Source of the DNA: Asinibacterium sp. OR53
Lineage (GTDB): Bacteria > Bacteroidota > Bacteroidia > Chitinophagales > Chitinophagaceae
Length of the DNA: 64,000 bases
Assembly (NCBI RefSeq): GCF_000515315.1
Contig: NZ_KI911562.1
Location: 310,001-374,000, forward strand
Direction: 5' to 3'
Below are positions 9,860 to 18,592 of this stretch, one piece after another. Numbering within the stretch: the stretch's first letter is position 1; each line of letters opens with the position of its first letter. Position numbers and translations under genes: made by a program. Under the pieces are notes generated by a model. That model had not been told where the DNA came from and did no database searches. It saw only the letters and a program-made list of their open reading frames with translations.

Positions 9860-10513
9860 ATGATTATTAACCTGAGTCAGCATCACAGCCTGCTCAGCAA
9901 CTGGGTTGCCGAGCTGAGAGACATCAACATACAGGGCGACCGTATGCGTTTCCGGCGCAACCTGGAACGCATCGGCGAGATAGCTGCTTATGAGATCAGC
10001 AAAGAGCTGCCCTGGAAAACGGTGGAAGTGCCTACTCCCCTCGGCTCTCACGAAAGCAAGGTGCTGGAACAGCAGCCTGTATTGGCTACCATCCTGCGCG
10101 CCGGGTTGCCTTTACACAACGGCATGTTGAATTATTTCGATAAGGCCGACAATGCTTTTATCTCTGCCTATCGCAAACACCACCGCGATGGTTCATTTGA
10201 TATCAGTTTGGAATACATGAGCAGTCCTTCACTCGATGGCCGTATCCTGATCATCAGCGATCCTATGCTCGCTACCGGTGCATCGCTCGTGAAAACAGTG
10301 GAATACCTGAAAAACGAAGGCTCACCCAAAGCCATTCATATTGTAGTGGCCATTGCCTGTACGGTGGGCATTGAATACGTGCACCGCGAATGCGGCGAAG
10401 ACGTTAAAATCTGGTGTGGAGATGTTGACGATGAATTGACTGCCAAAGGATACATCGTTCCCGGCTTGGGTGATGCGGGAGATCTCGCGTTTGGAAACAA
10501 AACACAAGCATAA
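9860..10513 (+). CDS. upp: Uracil phosphoribosyltransferase
   Basis: Makes UMP from uracil and PRPP. Length 217 residues, normal. The PRPP-binding loop I-I-S-D-P-M-L-A-T-G-A-S is at about residues 135-146, and the flexible-loop segment A-T-I-L-R-A-G-L-P is near residue 76. The uracil-recognition C-terminus G-Y-I-V-P-G-L-G-D-A-G-D is intact. Cotranscription with ade is likely from the 9-bp gap. Cytoplasmic. Confidence 0.96.
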   Translation: MIINLSQHHSLLSNWVAELRDINIQGDRMRFRRNLERIGEIAAYEISKELPWKTVEVPTPLGSHESKVLEQQPVLATILRAGLPLHNGMLNYFDKADNAFISAYRKHHRDGSFDISLEYMSSPSLDGRILIISDPMLATGASLVKTVEYLKNEGSPKAIHIVVAIACTVGIEYVHRECGEDVKIWCGDVDDELTAKGYIVPGLGDAGDLAFGNKTQA

Positions 10514-10585
10514 GCACTCAGGTTTGATTGTTAAGCCCATCACAATTCTTGTAACACGGAAGCAACCTATATCCTTTTATCGGCG

Positions 10586-10593
10586 TAAATTCG
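10586..10593 (+). promoter_or_regulatory. Minus-7-like box at porP start
   Basis: TAAATTCG, a TAnnTTTG variant, ends 3 nt before the GTG start at 10597. Its position supports the GTG start and a leaderless or nearly leaderless transcript. Confidence 0.35.
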
Positions 10594-10596
10594 TAT

Positions 10597-11613
10597 GTGA
10601 TCAAATCTTTATCCAAAATAATCTGCTTTCTTTCTGCGTTGCTGCTATTGCAAAGGGCATCGGCGCAGGATCCGCATTTTTCGCAATTCTTTTCTTCACC
10701 GCTCACACTGAATCCCGCTTTCACAGGAAAATTCGCAGGTACCTTACGGGTAGCCGGTAATTACCGCAACCAATGGCCCACCATCAACAACGCTTATACA
10801 ACCGCCGCTTTATCGGTAGACTTTCCCATTTTGCAAAACAGCATTGCCAATAATGATACCTGGGGCCTGGGGCTTTCCGGATACAACGACAACAGCGCCA
10901 ACGGCGCAGTGAAATTCAACTATGCTTCTTTTTCTACGGCCTATCATAAAGGATTGGATGAAGATGGTTTTCATCAACTGGGGGCAGGGTTCCAGGTAAC
11001 TTATGCCAACATGCTCATCAACACCAACAGCCTCAAATTCGAAGACCAGTTAACGAATGCTGGTTTTACCGGTGTTACTTCCGAAGTATTCAATAATGGT
11101 ACGTTGAAGTCGAGCTATCTCGATGTCAATGCAGGTATATTGTACAATGGCAGTACCAACGAAAGGAATAATTTTTATTTCGGCGTCAGCATGTACCACC
11201 TCAACAGGCCCAGGGAAGATTTTACCGGCGCCAATTATGTGCTCTATCCCCGCACTACCATTCATGCGGGCGGTTTCTTCCCTGTAAGTGCTACCACTAC
11301 CCTGCACCTGAGCGCGCTGCAAATGTTCCAGGCCGGCGCTTCCGAAACCATGTTAGGTGGTGCACTCCAGTTCAATGCCAATCCGGATGATCCCAGTCCC
11401 ACCAGCCTTTACGTAGGCAGTTGGATGCGGTTCAACGACGCCATCATTCCATACCTTGGTTTGGAATTCAGTCAATTCAGGTTGGGACTCACATACGATT
11501 ACAACGTTTCTTCTCTCAAAACAGCCTCTCAAAACAGGGGAGGTATCGAATTATCGCTTATCTATATTCTCAAGCCTTCAACCGATAAACCCATTAATTG
11601 TCCGAAGTTTTAA
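10597..11613 (+). CDS. PorP/SprF-family type IX secretion membrane protein (GTG start)
   Basis: Outer-membrane protein of the PorP/SprF family, 338 residues. Members work with type IX secretion and often anchor or help secrete a partner encoded nearby. The signal peptide (residues 1-23, ending A-S-A-Q) is followed by the hallmark D-P-H-F-S-Q-F-F-S-S-P-L-T-L-N-P-A-F-T-G and N-Y-R-N-Q-W-P. The remainder is beta-strand-like. The start is a GTG; the overlapping ATG at 10595 is followed at once by a stop in another frame. No large gliding-motility adhesin lies beside it, so it is an orphan PorP here. Confidence 0.9.
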   Translation: MIKSLSKIICFLSALLLLQRASAQDPHFSQFFSSPLTLNPAFTGKFAGTLRVAGNYRNQWPTINNAYTTAALSVDFPILQNSIANNDTWGLGLSGYNDNSANGAVKFNYASFSTAYHKGLDEDGFHQLGAGFQVTYANMLINTNSLKFEDQLTNAGFTGVTSEVFNNGTLKSSYLDVNAGILYNGSTNERNNFYFGVSMYHLNRPREDFTGANYVLYPRTTIHAGGFFPVSATTTLHLSALQMFQAGASETMLGGALQFNANPDDPSPTSLYVGSWMRFNDAIIPYLGLEFSQFRLGLTYDYNVSSLKTASQNRGGIELSLIYILKPSTDKPINCPKF

Positions 11614-11617
11614 GCGA

Positions 11618-12259
11618 TCATTTCTTTTTCGGCATCTTACTCACATAAGGATTATCCTTCAGTATGAAGCGGTAAGGCAATAATGCATCTTCTCCTGCAT
11701 AATCAACCCCGATCCTGGGCGTGGCGATAATTTCAGAAAGTTTGATCGTGGTATTGTCCGATGCCAAGTGCAGTTCTTTGCTCAATAAACTGGTTCCTGT
11801 ATGAAGGGTATTCAGTCCGAATGCTTTGGCCACATTGCCAGGGCCCCTTGTCAATGAGTGATCTGCTTTTTGTTTACCTGTACGCAGCAGCATGGTCTCA
11901 ATTCCCGCAATGGGTTCTACTGCACGGATGAGCACTGCATGCGGCACTTCCTGTACGTTCGTTACAATATTGAAAAGATGGTGTATACCGTAACAGAGGT
12001 ATACATAGGCCAGCCCCCCGGCCGCATACATCACTTCTGTTCTGTTGGTCCTGCGGCCATTCCAAGCATGAGAAGCCCTATCGGTCTCACCCCTGTATGC
12101 TTCCGTTTCCACGATCCTGCCTGTTGTCAACTTCCCATCGATGCGGGTGATCAATATTTTGCCGATCAGCGCTTTGGCAATAACCAGTACATTGGGTTGC
12201 CTGTAAAAATCAACGGGCAATTTTGTAACGGTGCCCATCGTTATAGCCTTAGTTTTCAT
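11618..12259 (-). CDS. 3-methyladenine DNA glycosylase (Mpg/AAG type)
   Basis: Base-excision glycosylase of the mammalian-AAG-like Mpg family, which removes alkylated purines. From the preferred ATG at 12259 it has 213 residues; an ATG at 12238 is also possible, and longer reading frames run into the divergent EI24 gene. Visible motifs are G-R-I-V-E-T-E-A-Y-R-G (base-flipping and catalytic Glu region), D-R-A-S-H-A, V-Y-L-C-Y-G-I-H-H-L-F-N-I-V-T and R-G-P-G-N-V-A-K-A-F-G. Its end lies 4 bp from the convergent porP gene. Cytoplasmic. Confidence 0.93.
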   Translation of the reverse strand: MKTKAITMGTVTKLPVDFYRQPNVLVIAKALIGKILITRIDGKLTTGRIVETEAYRGETDRASHAWNGRRTNRTEVMYAAGGLAYVYLCYGIHHLFNIVTNVQEVPHAVLIRAVEPIAGIETMLLRTGKQKADHSLTRGPGNVAKAFGLNTLHTGTSLLSKELHLASDNTTIKLSEIIATPRIGVDYAGEDALLPYRFILKDNPYVSKMPKKK

Positions 12260-12323
12260 CGAGCATAAACTTACGAATACCTTATCTTTAGACCTGCTAA
12301 AATACCCCCCGTTGCTTAAAGAA

Positions 12324-13085
12324 ATGATCATTGCCATACAGGCTTATGCACAGGCACACGAGTTCATCAAAAAACACAAGCTGTGGAAGTGGATACTGAT
12401 CCCAGGTATTCTTTATACTTTATTGTTCCTCCTGGGTATGTATTTTTTCAGTCATACTTCCGGCAATTTCATTGAATGGATGGCTTTGAAAACCGGTTTG
12501 AAGAACTGGCTTGACAGGCTCAACAACGGATTCCTGGGCTTTCTTTTTGCGATGGGCACGTTCCTGCTCTGGCTTTTGCTGCTGCTGCTTTATTTTTCCC
12601 TTTTCAAATATTTTTTCCTCATCGTGGGTTCACCCCTTTTCGCTTATCTCAGCGAAAAGACCGAAGCCATCATAGAGGGAAAAGATTTTCCTTTCAGCCT
12701 AATGCAGATGGCAAAAGACATTGCACGGGGTATACGCATTGCCGCACGGAACAGTCTCTGGCAAACGGTATACATGCTGTCGATCCTTTTCCTCAGCCTG
12801 CTTCCTTTGATCGGATGGCTTACACCCATACTGGCGGTGCTCATTGAATGTTACTATTACGGTTTTTCCATGCTCGACTACAGCATGGAGCGGCACAAAA
12901 AAACAGCTACCGAAAGCATTTATTATATCGGCCGCCACAGAGGCCTCGCTATTGGTAACGGCATTGTATTTTATATGATGCACTTGCTGCCCTTTGTTGG
13001 ATGGGTGCTGGCGCCCGCTTATGCCGTAGTGGCAGCTACCCTCAGCATTTACCCCTTAAAGGAACAAGCGAATGCATACAGGTAA
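12324..13085 (+). CDS. EI24-domain membrane protein (CysZ/EI24-like)
   Basis: Integral membrane protein, 253 residues from the ATG at 12324. Four or five hydrophobic segments are visible, for example L-I-P-G-I-L-Y-T-L-L-F-L-L-G-M near residue 27, L-L-W-L-L-L-L-L-L-Y-F near 80, and the G-F-S-M-L-D-Y motif near 180 that is frequent in EI24 proteins. CysZ in proteobacteria imports sulfate, but distant EI24 homologues have no settled role, so function is open. The last 14 bp overlap the next gene, so translational coupling to the methyltransferase is likely. Confidence 0.85.
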   Translation: MIIAIQAYAQAHEFIKKHKLWKWILIPGILYTLLFLLGMYFFSHTSGNFIEWMALKTGLKNWLDRLNNGFLGFLFAMGTFLLWLLLLLLYFSLFKYFFLIVGSPLFAYLSEKTEAIIEGKDFPFSLMQMAKDIARGIRIAARNSLWQTVYMLSILFLSLLPLIGWLTPILAVLIECYYYGFSMLDYSMERHKKTATESIYYIGRHRGLAIGNGIVFYMMHLLPFVGWVLAPAYAVVAATLSIYPLKEQANAYR

Positions 13086-13776
13086 AGTCTTTCTTATTCC
13101 CACCGTACTATACGAAGATGCTGTTGAGACCCTTCCCGCCTACCTGTTGGATGCGGTAAAACAGTGCCAGGTATTTTTTGTGGAGAATGAAAAAACAGCG
13201 CGCCGCTTCCTGAAAAAAATATGGCGCGAGATGGTGATCGACGATTACCAGTGGTTTGCCATTCACAAAGCGGAAGAAGAAGTGAAACGCCAGTTCCTGC
13301 ACCTGTTGCAGGCAGGAAAAAACATCGGTATCATCAGCGAAGCAGGATGCCCCGGTATTGCCGATCCCGGGCAGTTGCTGGTGGAAGCCGCCCAGCAGGC
13401 CAACAGCATTATAAAGCCGCTGGTGGGACCCAGTTCTATTTTGCTGGCGCTGATGGCCAGCGGCATGAATGGACAATGCTTTCAGTTCCATGGATACCTG
13501 CCCATCGATACCGCCGAAAGAAAGAAAAAGATCCGCGAACTCGAAGCAGACTCCCATCGCCGGAACTGTACCCAACTGTTCATTGAAACGCCTTATCGCA
13601 ACAATGCCATGATCAAGGACCTGTTACAGAGTTGCCACGATGAAACCAGGATCTGCATTGCAGTAGATATCACCGCACCTTCGGAGAGTATCCGTACCCA
13701 GACCGTTAAAAAATGGAAACAGGAACAGCCAGACATCCACAAACGTCTTGCCCTATTCCTGTTGCATGCTTTCTGA
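13072..13776 (+). CDS. RsmI-like SAM-dependent methyltransferase (tetrapyrrole methylase fold)
   Basis: Tetrapyrrole-methylase-fold enzyme of 234 residues, related to RsmI, which 2'-O-methylates C1402 of 16S rRNA. Visible family segments are I-I-S-E-A-G-C-P-G-I-A-D-P-G near residue 85 and V-G-P-S-S-I-L-L-A-L-M-A-S-G near 120. The C-terminal O-I-I-like part is present, but the N-terminus (V-F-L-I-P-T-V-L-Y) departs from the usual RsmI G-T-P-I-G-N-L, so this may be a Bacteroidota paralogue with a different substrate. Overlaps the EI24 gene by 14 bp. Confidence 0.85.
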   Translation: MHTGKVFLIPTVLYEDAVETLPAYLLDAVKQCQVFFVENEKTARRFLKKIWREMVIDDYQWFAIHKAEEEVKRQFLHLLQAGKNIGIISEAGCPGIADPGQLLVEAAQQANSIIKPLVGPSSILLALMASGMNGQCFQFHGYLPIDTAERKKKIRELEADSHRRNCTQLFIETPYRNNAMIKDLLQSCHDETRICIAVDITAPSESIRTQTVKKWKQEQPDIHKRLALFLLHAF

Positions 13777-13790
13777 AAAAACGGAAGTAC

Positions 13791-14183
13791 TTATTTAGGT
13801 TTGATGATGGTTTCCCCGCTTACCCCCCGCACTTCGTACACGCTGTCTACAATATATTTTTGCATACCGCGCCAGGGCAGGCTGCCGAAATACCGTTTGT
13901 AATGCAGCTCCACATCCCTGCCTGAGCTCCGCAACAATATATCTGCTACGTGTTGATTGGTAACACTGAAATCAAATTCATTGCTCTGTACATTGGCCCT
14001 GAAACCGCTTTGGATGATGTTTCCTTCATAGGTTTTGAACAGGATCCCTTTGTACTGGAAAGTGTTCAGCTGCCCCGCTTTGGTTCCTGTGGCAAATACA
14101 TAATAATACCGGAAATAACCAAAGCATATCAACACCAATATAAGGATGATGATGAAGTTTCGCAGTATTTTTCTCTTGTTCAT
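13791..14183 (-). CDS. Small membrane-anchored protein of unknown function
   Basis: 130 residues, not assigned to a function. One N-terminal transmembrane segment (I-I-I-L-I-L-V-L-I-C-F-G-Y-F, residues 11-24) is followed by a periplasmic-looking domain with Q-Y-K-G-I-L-F-K-T-Y-E-G near residue 43 and a polar C-terminus. It starts 1 bp after the M28 peptidase stop on the same strand, so the two genes are probably one transcript. Small proteins of this shape are common in Bacteroidota. Confidence 0.75.
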   Translation of the reverse strand: MNKRKILRNFIIILILVLICFGYFRYYYVFATGTKAGQLNTFQYKGILFKTYEGNIIQSGFRANVQSNEFDFSVTNQHVADILLRSSGRDVELHYKRYFGSLPWRGMQKYIVDSVYEVRGVSGETIIKPK

Positions 14184-14184
14184 A

Positions 14185-15552
14185 TCAGAGTCCGTATTTG
14201 TCTACAAGATAAATCAATGCAGTCATATTTACTGCACCCAGCAACAGTTCTCTTTTGTTCACATTTTCAAATACATCGCTGCGTGCATGGTGGTAATCGA
14301 AATAACGTTGTGAGTCGGGCAACAGCTCACCATAGGCTGTGCCAAAGTTTTTGTTGAGCGGACCGATATCGGCGCCACCACCTTCACCCACGATAAAGCT
14401 TGTTCCATAAGGAGCCAGCAAAGGAATCCAGCTTTGCAGTTTAGCCAGTTGCTCTTTACTGCCGGCAATACTGAATCCGCGGGGTGTGAATCCACCGGCA
14501 TCGCTCTCCAGTGCAAACACATGTTTTTCTCCTTTGTCTTTGGCTGCTGCTGCATATTTAATACCGCCGCGCAAACCATTTTCTTCATTGGCAAACAACA
14601 CAAAACGAATGCTGTGTTTGGGGTGGTAGCCCAATGCTTTCAGTGCACGCATAACTTCTATGGTATGCACCACTCCGGCCCCATCGTCGTGTGCACCTTC
14701 GTTCACATCCCAGCTATCGAGGTGCCCGCCAATAGTAATGTATTGATCGGGAAATTCCGAACCCTTCCATTCTGCGATCACATTATGACCAATGGTGTCT
14801 GGCAGAAAATGTCCGCTGGTAGTCATGCTCACTTTTACATTCGATTTTTTGCCTAAATCCCACAGGTAGTCAGCATCCCTGGGTCCTATTGCGATGGCAG
14901 GTATTTGGGGAAAAGAATCGTTGTACTTCATTGCACCCGTATGCGGGTCATTGGCAGTTGAAGAAGTCAGGGAGCGTATCATTACACCTGCTGCACCATA
15001 TTTGGCGGCACGGCTCGCACCTGCGTAACGGTAAATACCAGCATCACCATAGGAAACAAAAGTCTGCACATTGGTAGGGTTAAACGCATAATTATAATAG
15101 ACGATCTTTCCTTTCACTTCATCCTTTCTTCGTTCCAACTCGGCAAAATCCGCTACCAATACCAGATCGGCTGTAAGGGCTTTCCCACTGCCTAATGAGT
15201 TGCCCAGTGCCGTTGCATCCAATTTGCGGTTGGCCGTTTTTTGATCAATCGATACAATGGATACCTTGTCTTTTCCCCCCCTCACCCAATGCGGCACCAT
15301 GCATTCCTGCAGGTACACTTTATCGCCGCCATTTTGTTCCATGGTGGTTTTGCCCCATTGAACCGCTTTGGCAAACTGTGGTGAGCCGGCCAGCCGGCCG
15401 CCAATCTGTTTGGTTAACTGGTGCAGCATATCATACGCTTTACCATTGGTTAATATTTCATCGGAGATGCGTTTGATCATCACTGCATCTTCATTGGTCT
15501 GCGCCATGGTCAATACGGGACAAAGGCAGAGGAGAGATAGTATTTTCTTCAT
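14185..15552 (-). CDS. Secreted M28-family zinc aminopeptidase (carboxypeptidase Q-like)
   Basis: Metallopeptidase of family M28, 455 residues with a signal peptide of about 17 residues (K-K-I-L-S-L-L-C-L-C-P-V-L-T-M-A-Q). A PA-domain-like insert lies at about residues 120-240. Dinuclear zinc-site segments follow: G-G-H-L-D-S-W-D, A-H-D-D-G-A-G-V, F-A-N-E-E-N-G-L, L-E-S-D-A-G-G and Y-H-H-A-R-S-D. Periplasmic or extracellular peptide hydrolysis is likely. The small membrane protein follows after 1 bp. A TATCTTTA box lies 4 nt upstream of the ATG. Confidence 0.92.
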   Translation of the reverse strand: MKKILSLLCLCPVLTMAQTNEDAVMIKRISDEILTNGKAYDMLHQLTKQIGGRLAGSPQFAKAVQWGKTTMEQNGGDKVYLQECMVPHWVRGGKDKVSIVSIDQKTANRKLDATALGNSLGSGKALTADLVLVADFAELERRKDEVKGKIVYYNYAFNPTNVQTFVSYGDAGIYRYAGASRAAKYGAAGVMIRSLTSSTANDPHTGAMKYNDSFPQIPAIAIGPRDADYLWDLGKKSNVKVSMTTSGHFLPDTIGHNVIAEWKGSEFPDQYITIGGHLDSWDVNEGAHDDGAGVVHTIEVMRALKALGYHPKHSIRFVLFANEENGLRGGIKYAAAAKDKGEKHVFALESDAGGFTPRGFSIAGSKEQLAKLQSWIPLLAPYGTSFIVGEGGGADIGPLNKNFGTAYGELLPDSQRYFDYHHARSDVFENVNKRELLLGAVNMTALIYLVDKYGL

Positions 15553-15556
15553 GCTA

Positions 15557-15564
15557 TAAAGATA
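15557..15564 (-). promoter_or_regulatory. Minus-7-like box at M28 peptidase start
   Basis: On the minus strand TATCTTTA, one base off TAnnTTTG, ends 4 nt upstream of the ATG at 15552, the same spacing as at trmD, pyrD and galE. Confidence 0.35.
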
Positions 15565-15668
15565 GATGTTAGCCGATAGAAAAAGAGATTTCTTACCCCC
15601 ATCTACCAGCCATCAACTAGCACCTGACAACTCAAAAAATAATCGTTACTTGCATACAAAATATCTCT

Positions 15669-16805
15669 ATGCGCATAGGCATCGTTTGCTATCCTACTTT
15701 TGGCGGAAGTGGTGTGTTGGCCACCGAGTTGGGAAAAGCCCTGGCCGATGAAGGTCACCAGGTGCATTTCATCACTTACCAGCAACCCGTTCGCCTGAAC
15801 GTATTCAATGCCAATATTTTTTATCATGAAGTAAGAGTACCTACTTACCCGCTGTTCAACTACCCGCCTTATGAAGTGGCATTGGCCAGCACCATGGTAG
15901 ACGTGATACTGAATCACGACCTGGATCTCTTGCATGTGCACTATGCTATCCCGCACGCTTCGGCTGCCTATATGGCCAAGCAGATCGTGCGACAAAAAGG
16001 ACATCGCAATGTGCCGGTGATCACCACATTGCATGGCACTGATATTACGTTGGTGGGGAAGGACAAGACCTATGAGCCGGTGGTTACTTTTTCGATTAAT
16101 GAAAGTGATGCCATCACGGCCGTATCACATAACCTGCGGGATGAAACGTATAGCTTCTTCAACATCCAGAAAGAAATAGAAGTGATCCACAATTTTGTGG
16201 ATGTGAAACGTTTCAATAAAAAGCCCATCGATGCATTCCGGGCAGTGATAGCGCCCAATGGAGAAAAAATATTGGTGCATGCTTCCAACTTCAGGAGAGT
16301 AAAACGTGTAGATGATGTGGTGAAAATATTTGCTGCGGTGCGCAAAGAAATGCCTGCTAAATTATTGATGGTGGGCGATGGGCCTGAGCGGCCGATGGCC
16401 GAAAAACTCACCCGTGAGTTGGGCATCGAAGAAGATGTTCGCTTTTTGGGCAAGCAAGAGCAGATGGAGGATATATTGGCGGTAAGCGATGTGTTCATAC
16501 TCCCCTCAGAATACGAAAGCTTCGGTCTCGCTGCTCTGGAAGCCATGGCGGCCCATGTAGTGGTCATCAGTACCAATGCCGGTGGTCTTACCGAGATCAA
16601 CACGCAGGGCGAAACAGGGTTTATGGCGAATGTGGGCGATGTGGAAAGTATGAGCCGCTTTGCCATTGACCTCTTGCGCGACGATGCAAAATTGAATGCC
16701 ATGAAAGATGCGGCTTACAAGCAAGCCCGCCGTTTCGATATCAAGAACATCATTCCGCGTTACGAAAAACTCTACAGCAGGTTCTGCCGCATGGGCAATT
16801 GCTGA
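15669..16805 (+). CDS. bshA: N-acetyl-alpha-D-glucosaminyl L-malate synthase BshA
   Basis: GT4 glycosyltransferase that joins UDP-GlcNAc and L-malate in the first step of bacillithiol synthesis. It has 378 residues. The N-terminus I-G-I-V-C-Y-P-T-F-G-G-S-G-V-L-A is diagnostic of BshA. H-G-T-D-I-T-L-V-G near residue 120 and the C-terminal nucleotide-sugar motif P-S-E-Y-E-S-F-G-L-A-A-L-E-A-M near residue 280 are intact. No bshB or bshC is adjacent. Its stop touches the stop of the convergent aminotransferase with no gap. Confidence 0.95.
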   Translation: MRIGIVCYPTFGGSGVLATELGKALADEGHQVHFITYQQPVRLNVFNANIFYHEVRVPTYPLFNYPPYEVALASTMVDVILNHDLDLLHVHYAIPHASAAYMAKQIVRQKGHRNVPVITTLHGTDITLVGKDKTYEPVVTFSINESDAITAVSHNLRDETYSFFNIQKEIEVIHNFVDVKRFNKKPIDAFRAVIAPNGEKILVHASNFRRVKRVDDVVKIFAAVRKEMPAKLLMVGDGPERPMAEKLTRELGIEEDVRFLGKQEQMEDILAVSDVFILPSEYESFGLAALEAMAAHVVVISTNAGGLTEINTQGETGFMANVGDVESMSRFAIDLLRDDAKLNAMKDAAYKQARRFDIKNIIPRYEKLYSRFCRMGNC

Positions 16806-18005
16806 TCATTTCACTACTGAGTGGATGCTGTATACGATCCTGTCGCATACTTCTTTCAGTTCTTCTTCTGTAATGATGAGTGGTGGTGCGATGCGCAGCC
16901 TGTCGGGCGCGAATACAAACCAGTCGGTGATCAGTCCGTTCTTTACGCAGGCATGTACGATGGCCTGGTTCAGTTCTGCTGTTTTAAATTGAAGCGACAT
17001 CCACAATCCTGCAGTGCGTGCGTCGATGATGGTGGGATGTTGTAACGTGCTTTTGAGTATTGCCTCTTTTTGCTTAACCTGTTCAATATACTTTCCCGCC
17101 AACAATACTTCCATAGCTGCCTTTCCGGCTGCACAGGAAACAGGATGACCTCCGAATGTGGTGATATGGCCCAGTACCGGGTCGTGCGTCAGTTGCTGCA
17201 TCAGGGATTGATCCGCAATGAAAGCTCCCAGCGGCATCCCGCCTCCCAACGCTTTTCCTAATAGTAAGATATCGGGTAACAGATCCAACTGTTCAAAAGC
17301 CCATAAGCTGCCTGTTCTGCCAAAGCCTGCCTGTATTTCATCCAATACCAGGAGCGCTCCCTGTTCGGTGCATTTCTTCCTGACGGCTTGTATCCAGGCT
17401 ATATCCGGTTTTACAATACCACTCTCTGCCTGTATTGTTTCCAGGAATACACATGCCGTATTGCGATCGATCGCATCGATCAGCGCCTGGCTGTTATAAT
17501 CTATATGATCAATATCCGGGAGCAAAGGTCTGAACGCATTGCGCCAATATTCATCTCCCATCATACTCAAAGCGCCTTGTGTGCTGCCATGATAAGCTTT
17601 GTTGGCAGCAATGATCCGCGTTCGGCCCGTAACCCGCTTGGCCAGTTTCATGGCGCCCTCTGTGGCTTCAGCGCCGCTGTTGGTAAAGTACACACAGTTG
17701 AGAGAAGCCGGCAAATGATCCGTAAGCATTTTGGCATATCCCACCTGCGGCGCTTCTATGAATTCGCCATATACAATGAGGTGCATGTATTCCGCAGCTT
17801 GTTCCTGCACGGCTTTCACTACGGTCGGATGACTGTGCCCGATATTACACACGCTGAACCCGGAGATCAGGTCAACATATTCTTTTCCTTCCACATCCCA
17901 CAAATGAATACCCGTCGCTTTTTTCATCTCAATGCCAATCGGCGCAGGAGAAGTTTGTGCAATGTGCCGGAGAAATAACTGTCTGTTCGGTGTAACACTC
18001 ATCAT
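16806..18005 (-). CDS. Class III PLP-dependent aminotransferase (ornithine/acetylornithine type)
   Basis: Fold-type I aminotransferase, 399 residues. The PLP Lys motif L-L-L-G-K-A-L-G-G-G-M-P-L-G near residue 235, preceded by V-L-D-E-I-Q-A-G-F-G-R-T-G, is typical of subgroup III (ArgD, RocD, GabT). F-T-N-S-G-A-E-A-T-E-G-A-M-K near residue 104 is the phosphate-binding segment. No arginine or lysine pathway gene is adjacent, so the substrate is not determined. Two adjacent ATG codons (18005 and 18002) could start it. Confidence 0.9.
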   Translation of the reverse strand: MMSVTPNRQLFLRHIAQTSPAPIGIEMKKATGIHLWDVEGKEYVDLISGFSVCNIGHSHPTVVKAVQEQAAEYMHLIVYGEFIEAPQVGYAKMLTDHLPASLNCVYFTNSGAEATEGAMKLAKRVTGRTRIIAANKAYHGSTQGALSMMGDEYWRNAFRPLLPDIDHIDYNSQALIDAIDRNTACVFLETIQAESGIVKPDIAWIQAVRKKCTEQGALLVLDEIQAGFGRTGSLWAFEQLDLLPDILLLGKALGGGMPLGAFIADQSLMQQLTHDPVLGHITTFGGHPVSCAAGKAAMEVLLAGKYIEQVKQKEAILKSTLQHPTIIDARTAGLWMSLQFKTAELNQAIVHACVKNGLITDWFVFAPDRLRIAPPLIITEEELKEVCDRIVYSIHSVVK

Positions 18006-18061
18006 TTATTAGTTTTCCTGGGTTTAAAATTAGAAATTTGAACATTGAAATCTCAAACTTT

Positions 18062-18592
18062 ATGGCAACCATACTACCTGTTCTCGGCAAACATCCCCAA
18101 TTCGGCGAAAATTGTTTTGTAGCACCCAATGCCACCATTGTGGGCGATGTGGTGATGGGCGATGAGTGCAGTATATGGTTCAATGCCGTTATCAGGGGCG
18201 ATGTGCACTATATTAAAATGGGGAATAAAGTCAACGTGCAGGATGGAGCGATCATTCATTGTACTTACCAGAAAAACCCCACCGTTATCGGCAACAATGT
18301 TTCTATCGGCCATAATGCGCTGGTGCATGGTTGTACGGTGCACGACAATGTACTCATTGGCATGGGTGCTATTGTAATGGATCGATGCGAAGTGCATAGT
18401 AATGCCATCATTGCGGCAGGTGCGGTAGTATTGGAAGGAACGGTAGTAGAAGCAGGCGCTATTTATGCAGGTGTACCTGCCAAAAAAGTAAAAGATGTTT
18501 CACAGGATCTCATTCATGGCGAGATAGACCGCATATCGAATAACTATGTGAAGTATGCCTCCTGGTTCAGCAAATACAATGACCGTCAGTAG
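18062..18592 (+). CDS. Gamma-class carbonic anhydrase family protein
   Basis: Left-handed beta-helix protein of hexapeptide repeats, 176 residues from the ATG at 18062; an upstream in-frame TTG at 18038 is less likely. The segments F-N-A-V-I-R-G-D, V-N-V-Q-D-G-A-I-I-H-C-T and I-G-H-N-A-L-V-H-G-C carry the His residues that bind metal in gamma carbonic anhydrases. Often annotated as a transferase of the YrdA/PaaY group, so hydratase activity is not certain. Overlaps the convergent rsgA end by 7 bp. Confidence 0.9.
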   Translation: MATILPVLGKHPQFGENCFVAPNATIVGDVVMGDECSIWFNAVIRGDVHYIKMGNKVNVQDGAIIHCTYQKNPTVIGNNVSIGHNALVHGCTVHDNVLIGMGAIVMDRCEVHSNAIIAAGAVVLEGTVVEAGAIYAGVPAKKVKDVSQDLIHGEIDRISNNYVKYASWFSKYNDRQ